Positions 49,876 to 60,000 of a stretch of 60,000 nucleotides of DNA are shown here, in pieces. How positions within the stretch are numbered: the first letter of the stretch is position 1; the number at the start of each line of letters is the position of its first letter. Origin of the DNA: Adiantum capillus-veneris (lineage: Eukaryota > Streptophyta > Polypodiopsida > Polypodiales > Pteridaceae); the NCBI GenBank assembly GCA_014529385.2, contig CM043962.1:47677098-47737097 (forward strand), given 5' to 3'. A program made the translations under genes and the position numbers. The notes beneath the pieces are model-generated. The model saw only the letters and a program-made list of their open reading frames with translations. It searched no databases and had not been told where the DNA came from.

Positions 49876-50623
49876 GTAAGACCCTGGGACTGCCTAGCCT
49901 CGATCCTCCGCCTAACCTCCCTTTATAGGCCTTGCCCATAGGATCCCGCTTCCATTAGCAGCCGGTCCTTGACCTCCAGGGTGGCCCTTGGCCTAACATT
50001 ATGCAACCATCGTTCAAAATCACACTAGATTCCATCAGCAACCCAAAATAGACTGAGCTAACACCAGAAGTTCAAAGATAGCCCCAATAGAAGATCACCC
50101 AACATAAATATCCTTCCCTAGGATCTCAAAGAAGAAGGCATCAAGTCAAGAATGTGTTTGTTCCAAGAGAGTATGTTTGTGTTACTAATCCAACCTGGAT
50201 TGAAGATTCAAAAGTCACAGGAATAAACAAGCACATGGAATTGATATACTCAAGTATAGACTACAAAAGCAAGGCTTTAGCTATAGGTGATAGGTTAGGG
50301 TCGATAGAGCACGGAGGCACTTATAAATAATTGTACACCAATTCACATGAGAGATTATCAAACACAAACTCGAAAATGAATTAACTTGAAAGAAGTTACA
50401 AGAGGTGCTCTTAAGTAGAGCTCATAGGGCATTTAGGGCTGGTAGAACTAGGTAATACAACTCAAAAGGAGTACAATAAATCTCCCAAAAGCTTCCCCAC
50501 AAAGAGGGGTCGACCCTTGCAGGTAGGGGGCTGATGGGGATGGGACACGTATACACAAGAAGATTTAGAAATTTTCTCATGCAGGAAAAGGGAGCCTTTT
50601 TCAGTGTTTTTCATACAATGCAT
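49876..50623 (-). repeat. Probable 5' LTR region of the orphan element (extent uncertain)
   Basis: Sequence upstream of the primer site on the minus strand, with a TATA box near its end. The outer boundary is unknown and may reach beyond the hairpin at 50.6 kb. Confidence 0.4.
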
Positions 50624-50754
50624 AACATCATGAGCTTTTGCTCGGGAGGCACCGCATACCTAGCTAGGTACGATTGGGGGGGGCCGGGGGTCCCCTGCCC
50701 CCAACCGTACCTAGCTAGGTATGCCGTGCCTCCCTCACAGAAGCTCATGATGTT
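50624..50754. repeat. 131-bp near-perfect hairpin
   Basis: Arms of about 62 bp (AACATCATGAGCTT ... and its inverse complement ending AAGCTCATGATGTT) enclose a G/C-rich centre. Each arm contains the self-complementary ACCTAGCTAGGT. It could be a foldback/MITE or a small-RNA precursor; frames across it are not genes. Confidence 0.9.
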
Positions 50755-53700
50755 GAGGTAAGTCATAATGTGGGAATTATTGTGAGAATCTGTCCAAAAC
50801 TTCTTGTGGTAGAGCTCATACAATTCTCATAAAGACAAGGTTCTGACCAAGAGCTGATGTCATGGGGTCAATATCACAAAGACTCACACTCACTTCATAT
50901 TCCACAGCTTTGGCGTTTTGAGGCTCAAAGATCTCTGAAATAAAATCAAGTTATTCCGACAACTATACAAGCCTGGAAGCAGCCTACCTTTCTGACACTC
51001 AACGGTGGAGCTGCCTCAGACATTAGAAGAATTAATCATTTGTGGCAGCCCAGTTTCTTTTACAATCAAGGTGTCTGAGCAATTGAGACTATCATTTAAT
51101 CCATCTAGTAATCTCATCCAGTTAGTAGGAATTATCTCGCTTTAAGGTACTCTTAACTTATCGCTCATATGTATGGCTTTCGATAATTTGATGAGACTAA
51201 TTACCATGGAGTTATATGCTAAAAAATATCCTAGTTTCAAACAATTTATGGGACATCACCAGCCAAAAATCAGGCTAAAATAGCATACTTAAGGCATGCT
51301 AGATACCCTTCTATGAGCTAAAAGACTATAGCTTTGATGAAGTTGCAGGTGCAACTACTCTTTCACCACCTCAGCTGAAGATAGCTCAACTTTGGCATGC
51401 TAGAATGGACATAACAACTTCAGCAACTTGTGCAGTCATTGACGCACAAATCCTCTGGAACATTAATTTGGTTAGCTACACGACTAGAACTTAGTAGCGA
51501 CCATAGTTGCCTACGAATTCTTGCTCCACACATAGTGCAATAAGTGCTTGATCTACTCTACCCTAGCTTCAAACTCATGAAGAGTGTATCTATGGATGAA
51601 TGCACATACACACACTCAAGAGAGAACACATACAAGAATGGGAGGGATAGACTTCTCTTCACACATACACAAGCATGCACATAGTGTCACAAGCACATTT
51701 GCAATGTGAAAAAAAAAAAGAGCACACACATTCAGCAGAAGAGAGTAGAGAAGCTCTTCATTGTATCAATATAGCCAAGCTTGCAAGCCATGGAAGCTTG
51801 GGCTTGCTGCCAAGGAAAACAGAGCTCTTGCCTAGAGATGAGGTCAAACGCCCTTTCACATTCTACCAAGTGGTATTTATACCTAAAGCTGCAAACTAGT
51901 TGTCCGCACATACAATAGCTAAAATAAGTACTTTAGGCATAAACAAAGAGCTTAGGAAATACAAACTGAAACTCATGTGAGTTGGGGCGATAATAGGATG
52001 ATTACATCACATTCAGGATTTGCATTTAACCATTTGAGAAATGATACAAAAAATTACGTGCAATTTTTAAGCAATGCCCAAAACACCTTTTAACTCCCTA
52101 GTTGCAACTAGTAGCTTCAATGAGGGAACAAAATTTTGCTCTCATCCTCACCCTTTTTCCAAAGAACTATTGCACTACCCTATTGGCATCTTCACAATTA
52201 ACTTTTGGTGAAGAATTTGATAGGAGAGATAGTGAGAGCTCTTACATAGAGACCCACGTCAATCAAGCAAGATATGCCATTGTTGAGCTTGATACACGAC
52301 TTTGTTTTTCTCATTGAACTCACGAGTTAGGGATTGGGTCAAAGGGAAATTCTTTGAGATCAATTAACCAAGTTGCTCCAATTTAGAGATTCGTCAGTCG
52401 AGATGGCAGGATGGCAAATTGACACAATAGCCTAAGGAAATCGTTTTAGAGCCCCCTTTTTTGTGGAGGAGCCCTCATGCCTGTAAGATAGGATGCAAGT
52501 TGGCCTAGATATTTCACAAAGGTTGAGCCGTTTGATGCTAAATTCATCAAGGATTGTAGTATCCTTGACAACATCTAGGCCAATTCTCTAGACTTGGTGG
52601 TTAGTTCTTCTCGACTTTGAGAAAGCTTGCATCATGTGAATTGGGCTATTCTTGAAGGTACTATACTAAGAAGCCCATCATTTAAGTCTTGAACCAGGAC
52701 CATGCCTCATAGGCAGATGCTTGCCGCATGTGGGCACGGTCCATGGTTTGCATTGTCTAATAATGTATGTTGGGCTGCCCCTTTGCGCCTTTACTCTTCT
52801 TATTTTTTTCAATGGCACTCCATAAGTAGCTATCTTGTAGCTCATAAGCTTAGGCTTCCATATGCCATTGCAAGGCTTCTTGGATTGGTAAATCATATGT
52901 GCTCCTGAGTGGTCACCTCAGAATGATCGATCCCTTCTAGTAGACACCTGTGGGATATTTGGGTTATTAGGTATGGCACTAAGCAGCAGATTACATCTTT
53001 CCTCTTAAACATTCAGAGGAAGCTTTGTCTTTGGAGCTCAGCTCGTCTTTCTTTGGCACAGAAAATAATGGTGCCCAACTAGGTGCTTTTGACAAGACGA
53101 AGTGGTACATCACCTCTTGCTAGATCTTCTCAGGTTCTCATATAGGCCAAGAAATTTCTTTGGAGTCCAGCACTATTGGGGAAGCTCATTATTTATGATC
53201 TCTCCAGTGATGAACCTTGGAAGGAGTAATGAGGTCCTGGGAACGATTTGCCATAGCCTATTTCGAAGACGGGCCTCTTCCATTTCACATGGCGGTCAGC
53301 TGCATGTAGCTTATGGTTCCAAGCGATGGGTCTGGTTCGGAGCCTTGAAGATTGGATTGGGCCTTGTGATGTGATGTGCCAGAAGATGTACAAACTGACC
53401 CTCATGCAAGGTGGGTTTATTATGCAGCAAGACAAACCGGTTGACTCTAGTGGATTGGCATATCCCTTTTGAACTTCAAGCCGTTGTGGAAATGGATGCT
53501 TTCACATAGCTAGCCCATTGCTTTTGAGCTTTTGAAGGGCGGTCCAAACCACCTGCATTGGCCATTCAAGCTCTTCGGCTTAAATTGATACGCACAATTG
53601 GAAGAGTGTATGACACTCTCCAAGGCAGCTGAGAGGCAAAGTCAGGCTTTAATTAGTATTTGGCAACAAAGACCTTTCTTCACGATGGAGCACGGTCTTC

Positions 53701-53880
53701 ACAAGCTGGCATCTGTGATGATTGCCTTTCCTCCTCTCTACACTGCCCCTTTTCCATTCCTCCTCGCCTCTCTAACCTTCGCGAGTACACGTGATATATT
53801 CTTGAATTGCAGTGTTGTGAGGTCATCTCACATCCACAATGCCTGCTTCCCCTTAACCTCACTATCGGTGGGGTCTTCAT
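50755..53880. other. Non-coding stretch, no gene recognised
   Basis: Only short frames without known motifs. Several AT-rich and CA-rich segments (for example 51,600-51,735). No LTR pair or splice-supported exons seen. Confidence 0.5.
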
Positions 53881-53882
53881 GT

Positions 53883-56800
53883 GAGAGAGAGAGAAATGAA
53901 ATGAAATGATATATTAACGTCTACAAAAGGCCAAAATGACCTATGAGACCAACTGATTACAATGATGAGTCTAGTACCAAGTCTGGGTACAAACAAAGAA
54001 CTGATCTAGGAGTGCTACCGACTCCTATGGTATCATGCCACAATGGTACAGAATGGGGATAAGTGTCACCATGATATAATATGCAATAGCATGAGGCCTA
54101 TCCTGATCAACACTCTGGGTGTCGTGCTAGAATCCTATGGATCCTCTGTCGCAATCTCCGTCGGTGCTACGTGGCTCCCCTCCTCAGTCGTGGTCGTCTC
54201 GATCTCCCCAACTCTATAGCTTAGTCAATGAGAGTACCGTTGGTGTGTGTATGGGTGGGAACCGAGCTCTGTGATGGTGGTGTCCCCTCTGGCTCTGTGG
54301 TACTCAGACTGAAGAAATCTGAGATGCGTCTCTGGGGCTGTCTCTGTCTTTGCCCTCTCAATAGAGCGTCTCTATGTCTCTGTATCTCAAGTACAAATAA
54401 TCCGAGACATCTTTGATCCTGATATCTCATGACTCTATCTAACGAGTCAAAACCATCTCTGAATAAACAATGAAAGCGTCCCCGTATCTCATAGTAGACT
54501 GTGCAATGACATATGTAGTGAAACTCTGTCTCTGGCTCTGCATGGCATAACTGACATATCCTACTGTCTGTTGGTATGCCTCTGAATCTACCTGTCTCAA
54601 TCCCAAGCTGGTGTGAACATGTGCGAATCTGGCCTATGGCACATCGTAACCCATGAGATAGATGTGTGTCCATGTAGCTGGGCCGTGTGACAAATCCGTC
54701 TGTCGTGAGTTGGAGAAGATGCTCTCTATAGAGAGCCCTCTTCGTACCCAACTCCCGTGATGGCTCTATCCATGTCCTCTTGCTATCAAGCTGGATAAGA
54801 TCCTGCCGAATGAGTCTAGTAGTCTCCATCCATGTAAGAGCCAAAGATGGTGCATCAAGAGAATACTGGAAAGGGGGCAGCTTGTCCATGCTGAAACCAT
54901 GCCTCTGAAACCATGAGCTCATCTGTGCATACCAACATGATGTATCTCCCTGTAATGCCAGCTGTCTGGATGACTCAAGAGCAAGCCTAGCATACCTGTC
55001 CCTGGTGGTGTCCCATAAGCTGTGTACAAATGATACTGATCTGGTGAGTGCCTCAACCTCCATAGGTGGGGCAGCCAGCTCCGCACGTATGATGTCATGT
55101 GGAACTGAGGCCTTGGCTCTAATCAACCTAGAAATCATAGATATCAAGGGTCTCTCCATATTACTCCATCTAGCATTGTCAACAGAAGGTCCCCAAACCT
55201 GAACCCCGTAGTGCATAATTGAAGCGACCAAAGTGTTGAAAAGCCAGAGCTTTGTTTGAGGTTCCTGGAACTGAACCTGCGAACAAATCCTCTCTAAACC
55301 TCCTAGGGCTGCATAGGCACGAGTCAATCTAGTGTCTGCTGCCACTTTCAGTGTGGACCTCGGTCCACTAAAGACCACCCCAAGATATGTGTATGCATCA
55401 GTGTACTCCATATTGTCTTGCCCATATGTGAATGTAGGTGCTGATCTCCTAACCCACTGTGGCGTGGTATTAAATACCATGACCTTGGTTTTACCAAGGT
55501 TGACAGACAATCCACTATCCCCTGCAAAACTATGCAATGCGTCCAAATGTCTCTGCATACCCTCTGGTGAGTCTGATATCAACACGATATCGTCAGCATA
55601 CAATAAAAGAGGGATCCATGTCCCGGCAAGCTGAGCACCTCTATCTCCTCCTCTGTCAATATAATCAGAGACCTCATCAACATACATACCAAATAAAGTA
55701 GAGGACAATGGGCATCCTTGTTTCACTCCGATAGTGGAGTGAACTATGTCAGATATCCCCTCTGATGTGCGTACATGACCCATCACTGAGCTGTACAATG
55801 CCATAATCCCCCATATCAGCTCTGTGGGTACCCCCAATTCCATAAGTCGACGCATCAATCTGGCCCTCGGTACTGTGTCAAAAGCTTTGCGGAAGTCCAC
55901 AAAGCTGCAATATATCCGTCTACCATGTGCTCGACCCTCCTCAATGATAGCTCTGAGTGTAAAGACATGATCTAGTGTGGAGAAACCCCTCCTGAAACCA
56001 GCTTGCCCAGGTGCCCGTATGCCCATAATCTCTGCCCAACTGCTCAGCCTATGCTCAAGGATAGATGCATACAACCGTGCCAATGTGTGTCCTACCATGA
56101 TAGTACGATAATTCCCCGGAACTGTGGGGTCTCCTGTCTTGAAGATAGGTACAATAGTAGATAATCTCCAAGACTCAGAAAAGCCCTCACACATGACACG
56201 GTTGAATAACCGTGCAAGCATCTCTGCCAACAAATCCCCAGCATGTATAATGTGCTCTGCTACCAAACCCTCATGATCCTGTGCCCGTCTGGTCTTCATC
56301 CTGTCAATGGCCTCCTTTACCATCTCAGTGGTAAAGAGGGTGCTCGTTGCCGGACATGGTTGTGGTGGATCTGGTAGTGGTGGTTGTCCAGGTACAGTGT
56401 ATAAAGATGCTGCATACTGCCCCCATATCTCTGTAGAAGTAATCACTGGTGGGGGAGACTGCTCATGGAATAAATGCCAAGCCTCTCCTGAATCTCTACT
56501 AAGGAAGAGCTGATATAAATCTTGCTCCATCTGGACCAAGAAAGCTCGCTTCTTTCGTCGCACTAGTCGTCGTGTAGCAATACGAGACTGTCTGTAGATG
56601 ATCACTCCCAATGCAAGCTCCCGCTGTATCTGAGCTCTCCTCTGTCGACACTCCTCATCATACCAGCTGTTTTGAGGTATGTGCCCAGAACGACGTCTCT
56701 GACCAGGCTGAGTGTGTGGGTATGCCTCTATCGCTGCCCCATGCAATGTCAGTGTCAGCATAGATGTGATGTCCTCCACTGTGTATACTGGCTCTGATGT

Positions 56801-57080
56801 GCATAAAAGCCTACGTATCTCCTCTGCATAGACTAAGTCAGTCTCTGGTGTAAAAGTATAGCGTGGATATCTACCACCCCGTGAGGCCTGAGATGTATTA
56901 TACTCAAAGGAGACTGATAATGTCAAAAGTGCATGATCTACTGCTATCCCAACAGGCCTGGGCCCCACGGTGAAATCCTGAATGTGAGAGATAAAGCTCG
57001 GATGTGTCAGAACATAGTCTACAGTACTGGACCCATGTCTGTGTGGAAAACAAGTAAAACCTGTAGACGATGGGAGAGAG
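53883..57080 (-). mobile_element. Non-LTR retrotransposon (LINE copy 1), 5' truncated, ORF intact
   Basis: Runs on the minus strand from the end of an endonuclease domain to a 3' tail of CATTT repeats and (TC)n at about 53,883-53,910. The 5' edge at 57,080 abuts a (GA)n run that is also the 3' tail of LINE copy 2. Endonuclease plus reverse transcriptase plus a C-terminal CCHC motif differ from plant L1 elements as I know them. Confidence 0.88.
54221..57070 (-). CDS. LINE polyprotein: end of endonuclease, reverse transcriptase, CCHC zinc motif
   Basis: An uninterrupted frame of 915 codons from 56,968, open upstream to about 57,070 in the same frame. The upstream part holds the last endonuclease motifs (TVDYVLTHPSF and the SDH-like VDHALL). 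Reverse transcriptase motifs: NYRTIMVGHTLARLY, FVDFRKAFDTVPR (A), GVKQGCPLSSTLFG (B) and LLYADDIVLIS (C, 55,583-55,605). A CCHC-like motif near the C-terminus (CQLCHAEPETEFHYICHC, about 54,525-54,580) is followed by a Gln/Arg-rich tail. The lack of stops suggests a young copy, although the 5' end with most of the endonuclease is missing. It would nick DNA and copy its own RNA onto the target in the nucleus. Type is closer to I/Jockey/R1 or Dualen-like LINEs than to L1; this is an inference. Confidence 0.9.
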   Translation of the reverse strand, partial: SSTGFTCFPHRHGSSTVDYVLTHPSFISHIQDFTVGPRPVGIAVDHALLTLSVSFEYNTSQASRGGRYPRYTFTPETDLVYAEEIRRLLCTSEPVYTVEDITSMLTLTLHGAAIEAYPHTQPGQRRRSGHIPQNSWYDEECRQRRAQIQRELALGVIIYRQSRIATRRLVRRKKRAFLVQMEQDLYQLFLSRDSGEAWHLFHEQSPPPVITSTEIWGQYAASLYTVPGQPPLPDPPQPCPATSTLFTTEMVKEAIDRMKTRRAQDHEGLVAEHIIHAGDLLAEMLARLFNRVMCEGFSESWRLSTIVPIFKTGDPTVPGNYRTIMVGHTLARLYASILEHRLSSWAEIMGIRAPGQAGFRRGFSTLDHVFTLRAIIEEGRAHGRRIYCSFVDFRKAFDTVPRARLMRRLMELGVPTELIWGIMALYSSVMGHVRTSEGISDIVHSTIGVKQGCPLSSTLFGMYVDEVSDYIDRGGDRGAQLAGTWIPLLLYADDIVLISDSPEGMQRHLDALHSFAGDSGLSVNLGKTKVMVFNTTPQWVRRSAPTFTYGQDNMEYTDAYTYLGVVFSGPRSTLKVAADTRLTRAYAALGGLERICSQVQFQEPQTKLWLFNTLVASIMHYGVQVWGPSVDNARWSNMERPLISMISRLIRAKASVPHDIIRAELAAPPMEVEALTRSVSFVHSLWDTTRDRYARLALESSRQLALQGDTSCWYAQMSSWFQRHGFSMDKLPPFQYSLDAPSLALTWMETTRLIRQDLIQLDSKRTWIEPSRELGTKRALYREHLLQLTTDGFVTRPSYMDTHLSHGLRCAIGQIRTCSHQLGIETGRFRGIPTDSRICQLCHAEPETEFHYICHCTVYYEIRGRFHCLFRDGFDSLDRVMRYQDQRCLGLFVLEIQRHRDALLRGQRQRQPQRRISDFFSLSTTEPEGTPPSQSSVPTHTHTNGTLID

Positions 57081-57099
57081 AGAGAGAGAATGAATGAAA
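57081..57099. repeat. (GA)n junction between LINE copies
   Basis: The GA run is at once the 3' tail of LINE copy 2 (minus strand CATTC CATTC-like units then TCTC) and the 5' flank of LINE copy 1. Confidence 0.85.
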
Positions 57100-58266
57100 T
57101 GTTATGTCTTCAAAAGGTCAAAATGACCTATAAGACCAAACTGATACAATCTTGGTGGATCTAATCCAGTGCCTAGGTACAAGATAAAAATAAAAAATGA
57201 AGGAAAGTGAGAGACTAAAATAATCATCATCATAATCATCGTCATCATAAATGCCCAAGGATGCCCAGGATGCCCAGCATTCGGCGTTGTCCGAGAAAGT
57301 ATTGCATCGATAGCTGAAGAGCTTCGTCAATGTCCGCCTTTGAAAATAGTCGTATTGGGCATCTCCCATGTCATGCTAGAATAGTCTTGATCCTCTGATG
57401 GAGCCTCTGTCGATGTCGTGGTCGCCCTCATAGACGTGGGCGTCTAGCTCTCCCGAGCTCAATGGCTCTCTCAACTAGTATACCCCTGGTATAGGTGGGC
57501 TCTAAAGTCTATTGTGAAGCATGCTCATCTGGCTACCAAGTCTTTGCTCTAAAGAAGTCAATGATCTCCTGCTGTGAACGTCTCCCACTGCCTGATCTCC
57601 TCAAGAGACTCTCCCTGTGTCTGCTCATCTCTAGCAAAAACAACCCGAGGCATCTTTGATCCTGATATCTCATGACTCTAGCCAACGGTCCAAAGCCCTC
57701 TCTGAAAAGACCATGAAAGCGGCCTTGTATCTCATAGTATACCGGACAATGACAAATGTGATGCAACTCTGTCTTTGGCTCTATATGACACAACTGGCAT
57801 ATCCTAGTCTCTGATGGTACTCTCCTAAATCTACCAGTCTCAATCTCTAGTTGATGCGATGATGTGCGCATCTGACCAATAGCACATTGTATCCCATAGG
57901 ATAAATGGGTGTCCATATAGGCCGGTCTGATCACATATCCATTCTCTGTTAGTTGGAGAAGATGCTCTCTATAGAAAGTCGTCTTAGTGCCCAACTCCTC
58001 TGTCGGCTGTATCCATCTGCTCCTTGTATCAAGTTGAATCAAATCCTGACATACGAGTCTACAGATCTCTGTCCGTGTGAGAGATAGGGAAGGTGCATCC
58101 AAGGAGTACTAGAACGAAGGCAATCTATCCATGTGGAAACCATGTGACCGAAACCATGATGTCATCTGCCCCTACCAGCATGTTGTATCCCCCTATAGCG
58201 CTAGCTGTCGAGATGACTCAAGGGTTAGTCGAGCATATCTGTCTCTGGGGAGGTCCCATAAACTAT
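57100..58266 (-). mobile_element. LINE copy 2, strongly 5' truncated
   Basis: Same family as LINE copy 1: similar 3' untranslated region (AAAGGTCAAAATGACCTAT) and C-terminal coding sequence. It starts at 58,266 next to AGAGAGAAATGAAATGAGAG, which looks like the tail of yet another copy. Confidence 0.88.
57533..58102 (-). pseudogene. C-terminal part of LINE polyprotein, copy 2
   Basis: A 189-codon frame homologous to the last quarter of LINE copy 1, including the zinc motif CQLCHIEPKTELHHICHC. A stop just upstream (TAG near 58,110, in the position of a Gln codon in copy 1) separates it from further homologous sequence up to 58,266. Confidence 0.88.
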
Positions 58267-58293
58267 GCAGAGAGAAATGAAATGAGAGAGAGA
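58267..58293. repeat. GA-rich LINE tail-like sequence
   Basis: AGAGAGAAATGAAATGAGAG matches the 3' tail composition of the LINE family but has no attached LINE body to its right. Confidence 0.7.
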
Positions 58294-59682
58294 CGTGGAA
58301 ACATTGAGAAAGCCTATTCTCACAAAACTCTCAAAGATGCCCAAGCTCAAAGAGCACGGTTATAACGTGGCTGCTCATGTAGTGTATATCTGCTTGTCAA
58401 GGAGAGTAACCAATCATGTGGCAATAGTACTAATCTTCATATCGATATATGTACAATTGCAGCTGAAGGAGGTGAGGTGAGTTCACTCAAATGGCATCAA
58501 ATATCCAACCTAAGGTCACCAAAACAGAGAGTCATCATGCAAAGGATTCCATACCATTAAGGGCCAAACACCGCCCAAATAAGAAAATCCCGAGGACCTA
58601 TTTGACTTCTTCACTCACCCCGACCTAAAAACCACCTTCGACCTCCACCAGGACGACTCCTCAAGACACCTTGATGTATTTTTACAAGTACATTGCAAAG
58701 TATGCCATTCATCTTCCTGAGTACCTTTCGTTGGCTGATGCTAGTGATCTCCTCCTCTACATACCTATAAGCAGCGCCTTAACAATTCGATGATGATGCC
58801 GATGAGGCCAACCGATTTATAGAGCTCACTACCTCAGAGTTGGCAGAAGTCAAATCAGAAGGTTGGCACGAGATTCCTCTGGAACGAGGCAACGCTTTCA
58901 ATCTCAACCCTAAACCCTAATCATTTCCTCTTAAGAGTTATACAACCTACATTACATCTTAACCTTTCCTAGCTTTCCTTGAATGTATTGACTACCATGG
59001 CTCTCCTGATCCCACTACCCATAACACCACCTAAACATAATGAAACTTGCAAGTAGTAACATGATTGTCACACAATTTACACCAGAACAATAGGCATTGC
59101 TTCACATAAATTTCTATTATGCTTTGCCTGCTTGCCTGCAGGAGGTAATGCTTTTCGAATCCCAATACAGATACAAAAAATTTCAGCCACAAAAGACACA
59201 TTATTACCATTGAAGAACATGAACTGCGACTGGACGTCAATCACCACACACTACTTTACAGCCTTGGTGGTGATGAGTGATATGCTTCATCTTCAGCGAA
59301 GCAACCAAAGAAAAGTCATCTCCAAGGGACTGCCACTCTTCGATCATAAGGGCACATGAAAGTCGTCTAGCTTTGGTGCTAGTTAGTGCTCTCATTAAAG
59401 TGTTAAACTTGTACGCAAGATCGACCCTTCACCAGCAGAGGCTTGATCTGCAAGTTGACCTGATTTTCTTGGCCAATTGAATTCTCTTCATCATAGTAGA
59501 CCTAACCCTTCTCATCTCAACTTTGCAGGGTTCATCCGTGGATCCTTATATCTGCTGTTGACTATAAGGCATGTGAGCATTTACAACAGGGGACTATGCG
59601 CAAGCCCAAGCAGCCAAAATTTCTTGGCTCTGATCCGGCACAAACCGTGAGAATCAAATGGTGTGCATGACCCCCTGTACAA
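58294..59682. other. Non-coding or untranslated stretch before kinesin-like exon
   Basis: No recognisable coding domain. It may hold the 3' untranslated region of the minus-strand kinesin-like gene. A two-unit CCCTAAA motif at about 58,907-58,920 is too short to be telomeric. Confidence 0.45.
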
Positions 59683-60000
59683 TCATGTTTTCTTACTCCA
59701 CCAGTTCTTCCTCAATCGTTGCGCAGAATCGGGATTTCCTAGCTTTTGAAGAATCGACTTGGTCTCTCTCAATCTGCTCTTAAAATCCTTTTTCCATGTG
59801 TCAAACCTCTGTTTGAGTTTTCGTAGCTCCTCATCAGGATTGAGACTCGCCTCTGATTGCCCTGACTTTACTTCTACCAAAAAACTTGAATCGTCATTGA
59901 AAACCTGTCTACGGTGCTCAAATTCCTTCACCAAATGGCTCACAACCGACCGCCCTGCATCTAAATCCCCTCTCCCTATGGAAAGATCCAAGAATGGCTT
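59683..60000 (-). CDS. C-terminal exon of a kinesin-like protein (partial at window edge)
   Basis: The frame is open to the window edge and ends at a stop at 59,683. It contains DLDAGRSVVSHLVKEFEHRR, then EVKSGQSEASLNPDEELRKL, then QRFDTWKKDFKSRLRETKS and a Trp-Trp near the end. I recall this pattern at the C-terminus of plant kinesin-14 proteins of the KCA/KAC type, but that is memory, not a search. Predicted helix and coiled coil, with no frame damage. It is the only host-gene-like coding sequence in the window and probably extends to the right. Confidence 0.55.
   Translation of the reverse strand, partial: KPFLDLSIGRGDLDAGRSVVSHLVKEFEHRRQVFNDDSSFLVEVKSGQSEASLNPDEELRKLKQRFDTWKKDFKSRLRETKSILQKLGNPDSAQRLRKNWWSKKT

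Noticed and set aside
50534-50823. Two opposite frames sharing SFCxGGTAYLARY
   Set aside because: They are the two arms of the hairpin read in mirror image.
58905-58921. Telomere repeat CCCTAAA
   Set aside because: Only about two units in otherwise ordinary sequence.

Overview
This is nuclear plant DNA, made almost entirely of transposable elements with long (GA/CT)n microsatellites. Spliced plant-style introns, a Tat-type Ty3/gypsy element with a second RNase H, a Ty1/copia element primed by initiator tRNA-Met, and tRNA-like SINE sequence all point to a land plant with a large genome. The LINEs at 53.9-58.3 kb are not the usual seed-plant L1 type, and the DNA-transposon proteins are unfamiliar. 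I therefore lean towards a fern or another non-seed vascular plant, but I cannot prove this. The only sequence that looks like an ordinary host gene is one partial kinesin-like exon at the right edge.

Layout. 1-258 is the end of a copia LTR. 2,515-11,767 is a decayed Tat-like gypsy element on the minus strand, with both LTRs. 11,985-12,174 holds a tRNA-like SINE fragment. 13,344-41,367 is a four-level nest. A 5'-truncated LINE (9-bp target duplication GGATTTAGT on both sides) is split by a 26-kb DNA transposon with 35-bp terminal inverted repeats (13,697-39,663). That transposon is split by a gypsy element that has gag and protease but no polymerase (18,526-32,499). That element is split in turn by a copia element (24,188-29,334, target duplication AAGGT). 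41.4-53.9 kb is mostly non-coding, with two tandem duplications, an orphan primer-binding site at 49.87 kb and a 131-bp hairpin at 50.6 kb. 53.88-58.29 kb has two head-to-tail LINE copies separated by (GA)n. The kinesin-like exon follows at 59.68-60 kb.

The most interesting object is the DNA transposon. Without the retroelements inside it, it is about 12 kb and has a symmetrical plan of four spliced genes. Gene A (+) and gene B (-) converge on the left, gene C (+) and gene D (-) converge on the right, and B and C diverge from a central control region. Gene D has the signature of a DDE transposase. Gene B reads through consistent splice sites as a histone H3 fold (with the loop-1 tryptophan typical of centromeric H3), then a Ulp1-type cysteine protease, an acidic linker and an FCP1/NIF-type HAD phosphatase. 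The central region and the first intron of gene C carry imperfect palindromes, every complete copy exactly 61 bp from GGATCAC to GTGATCC. A histone-protease-phosphatase fusion on a transposon with a palindrome array is not a combination I recognise. This copy is dead (frameshifts and stop codons in B, C and D), so any function must be tested on other copies of the family.
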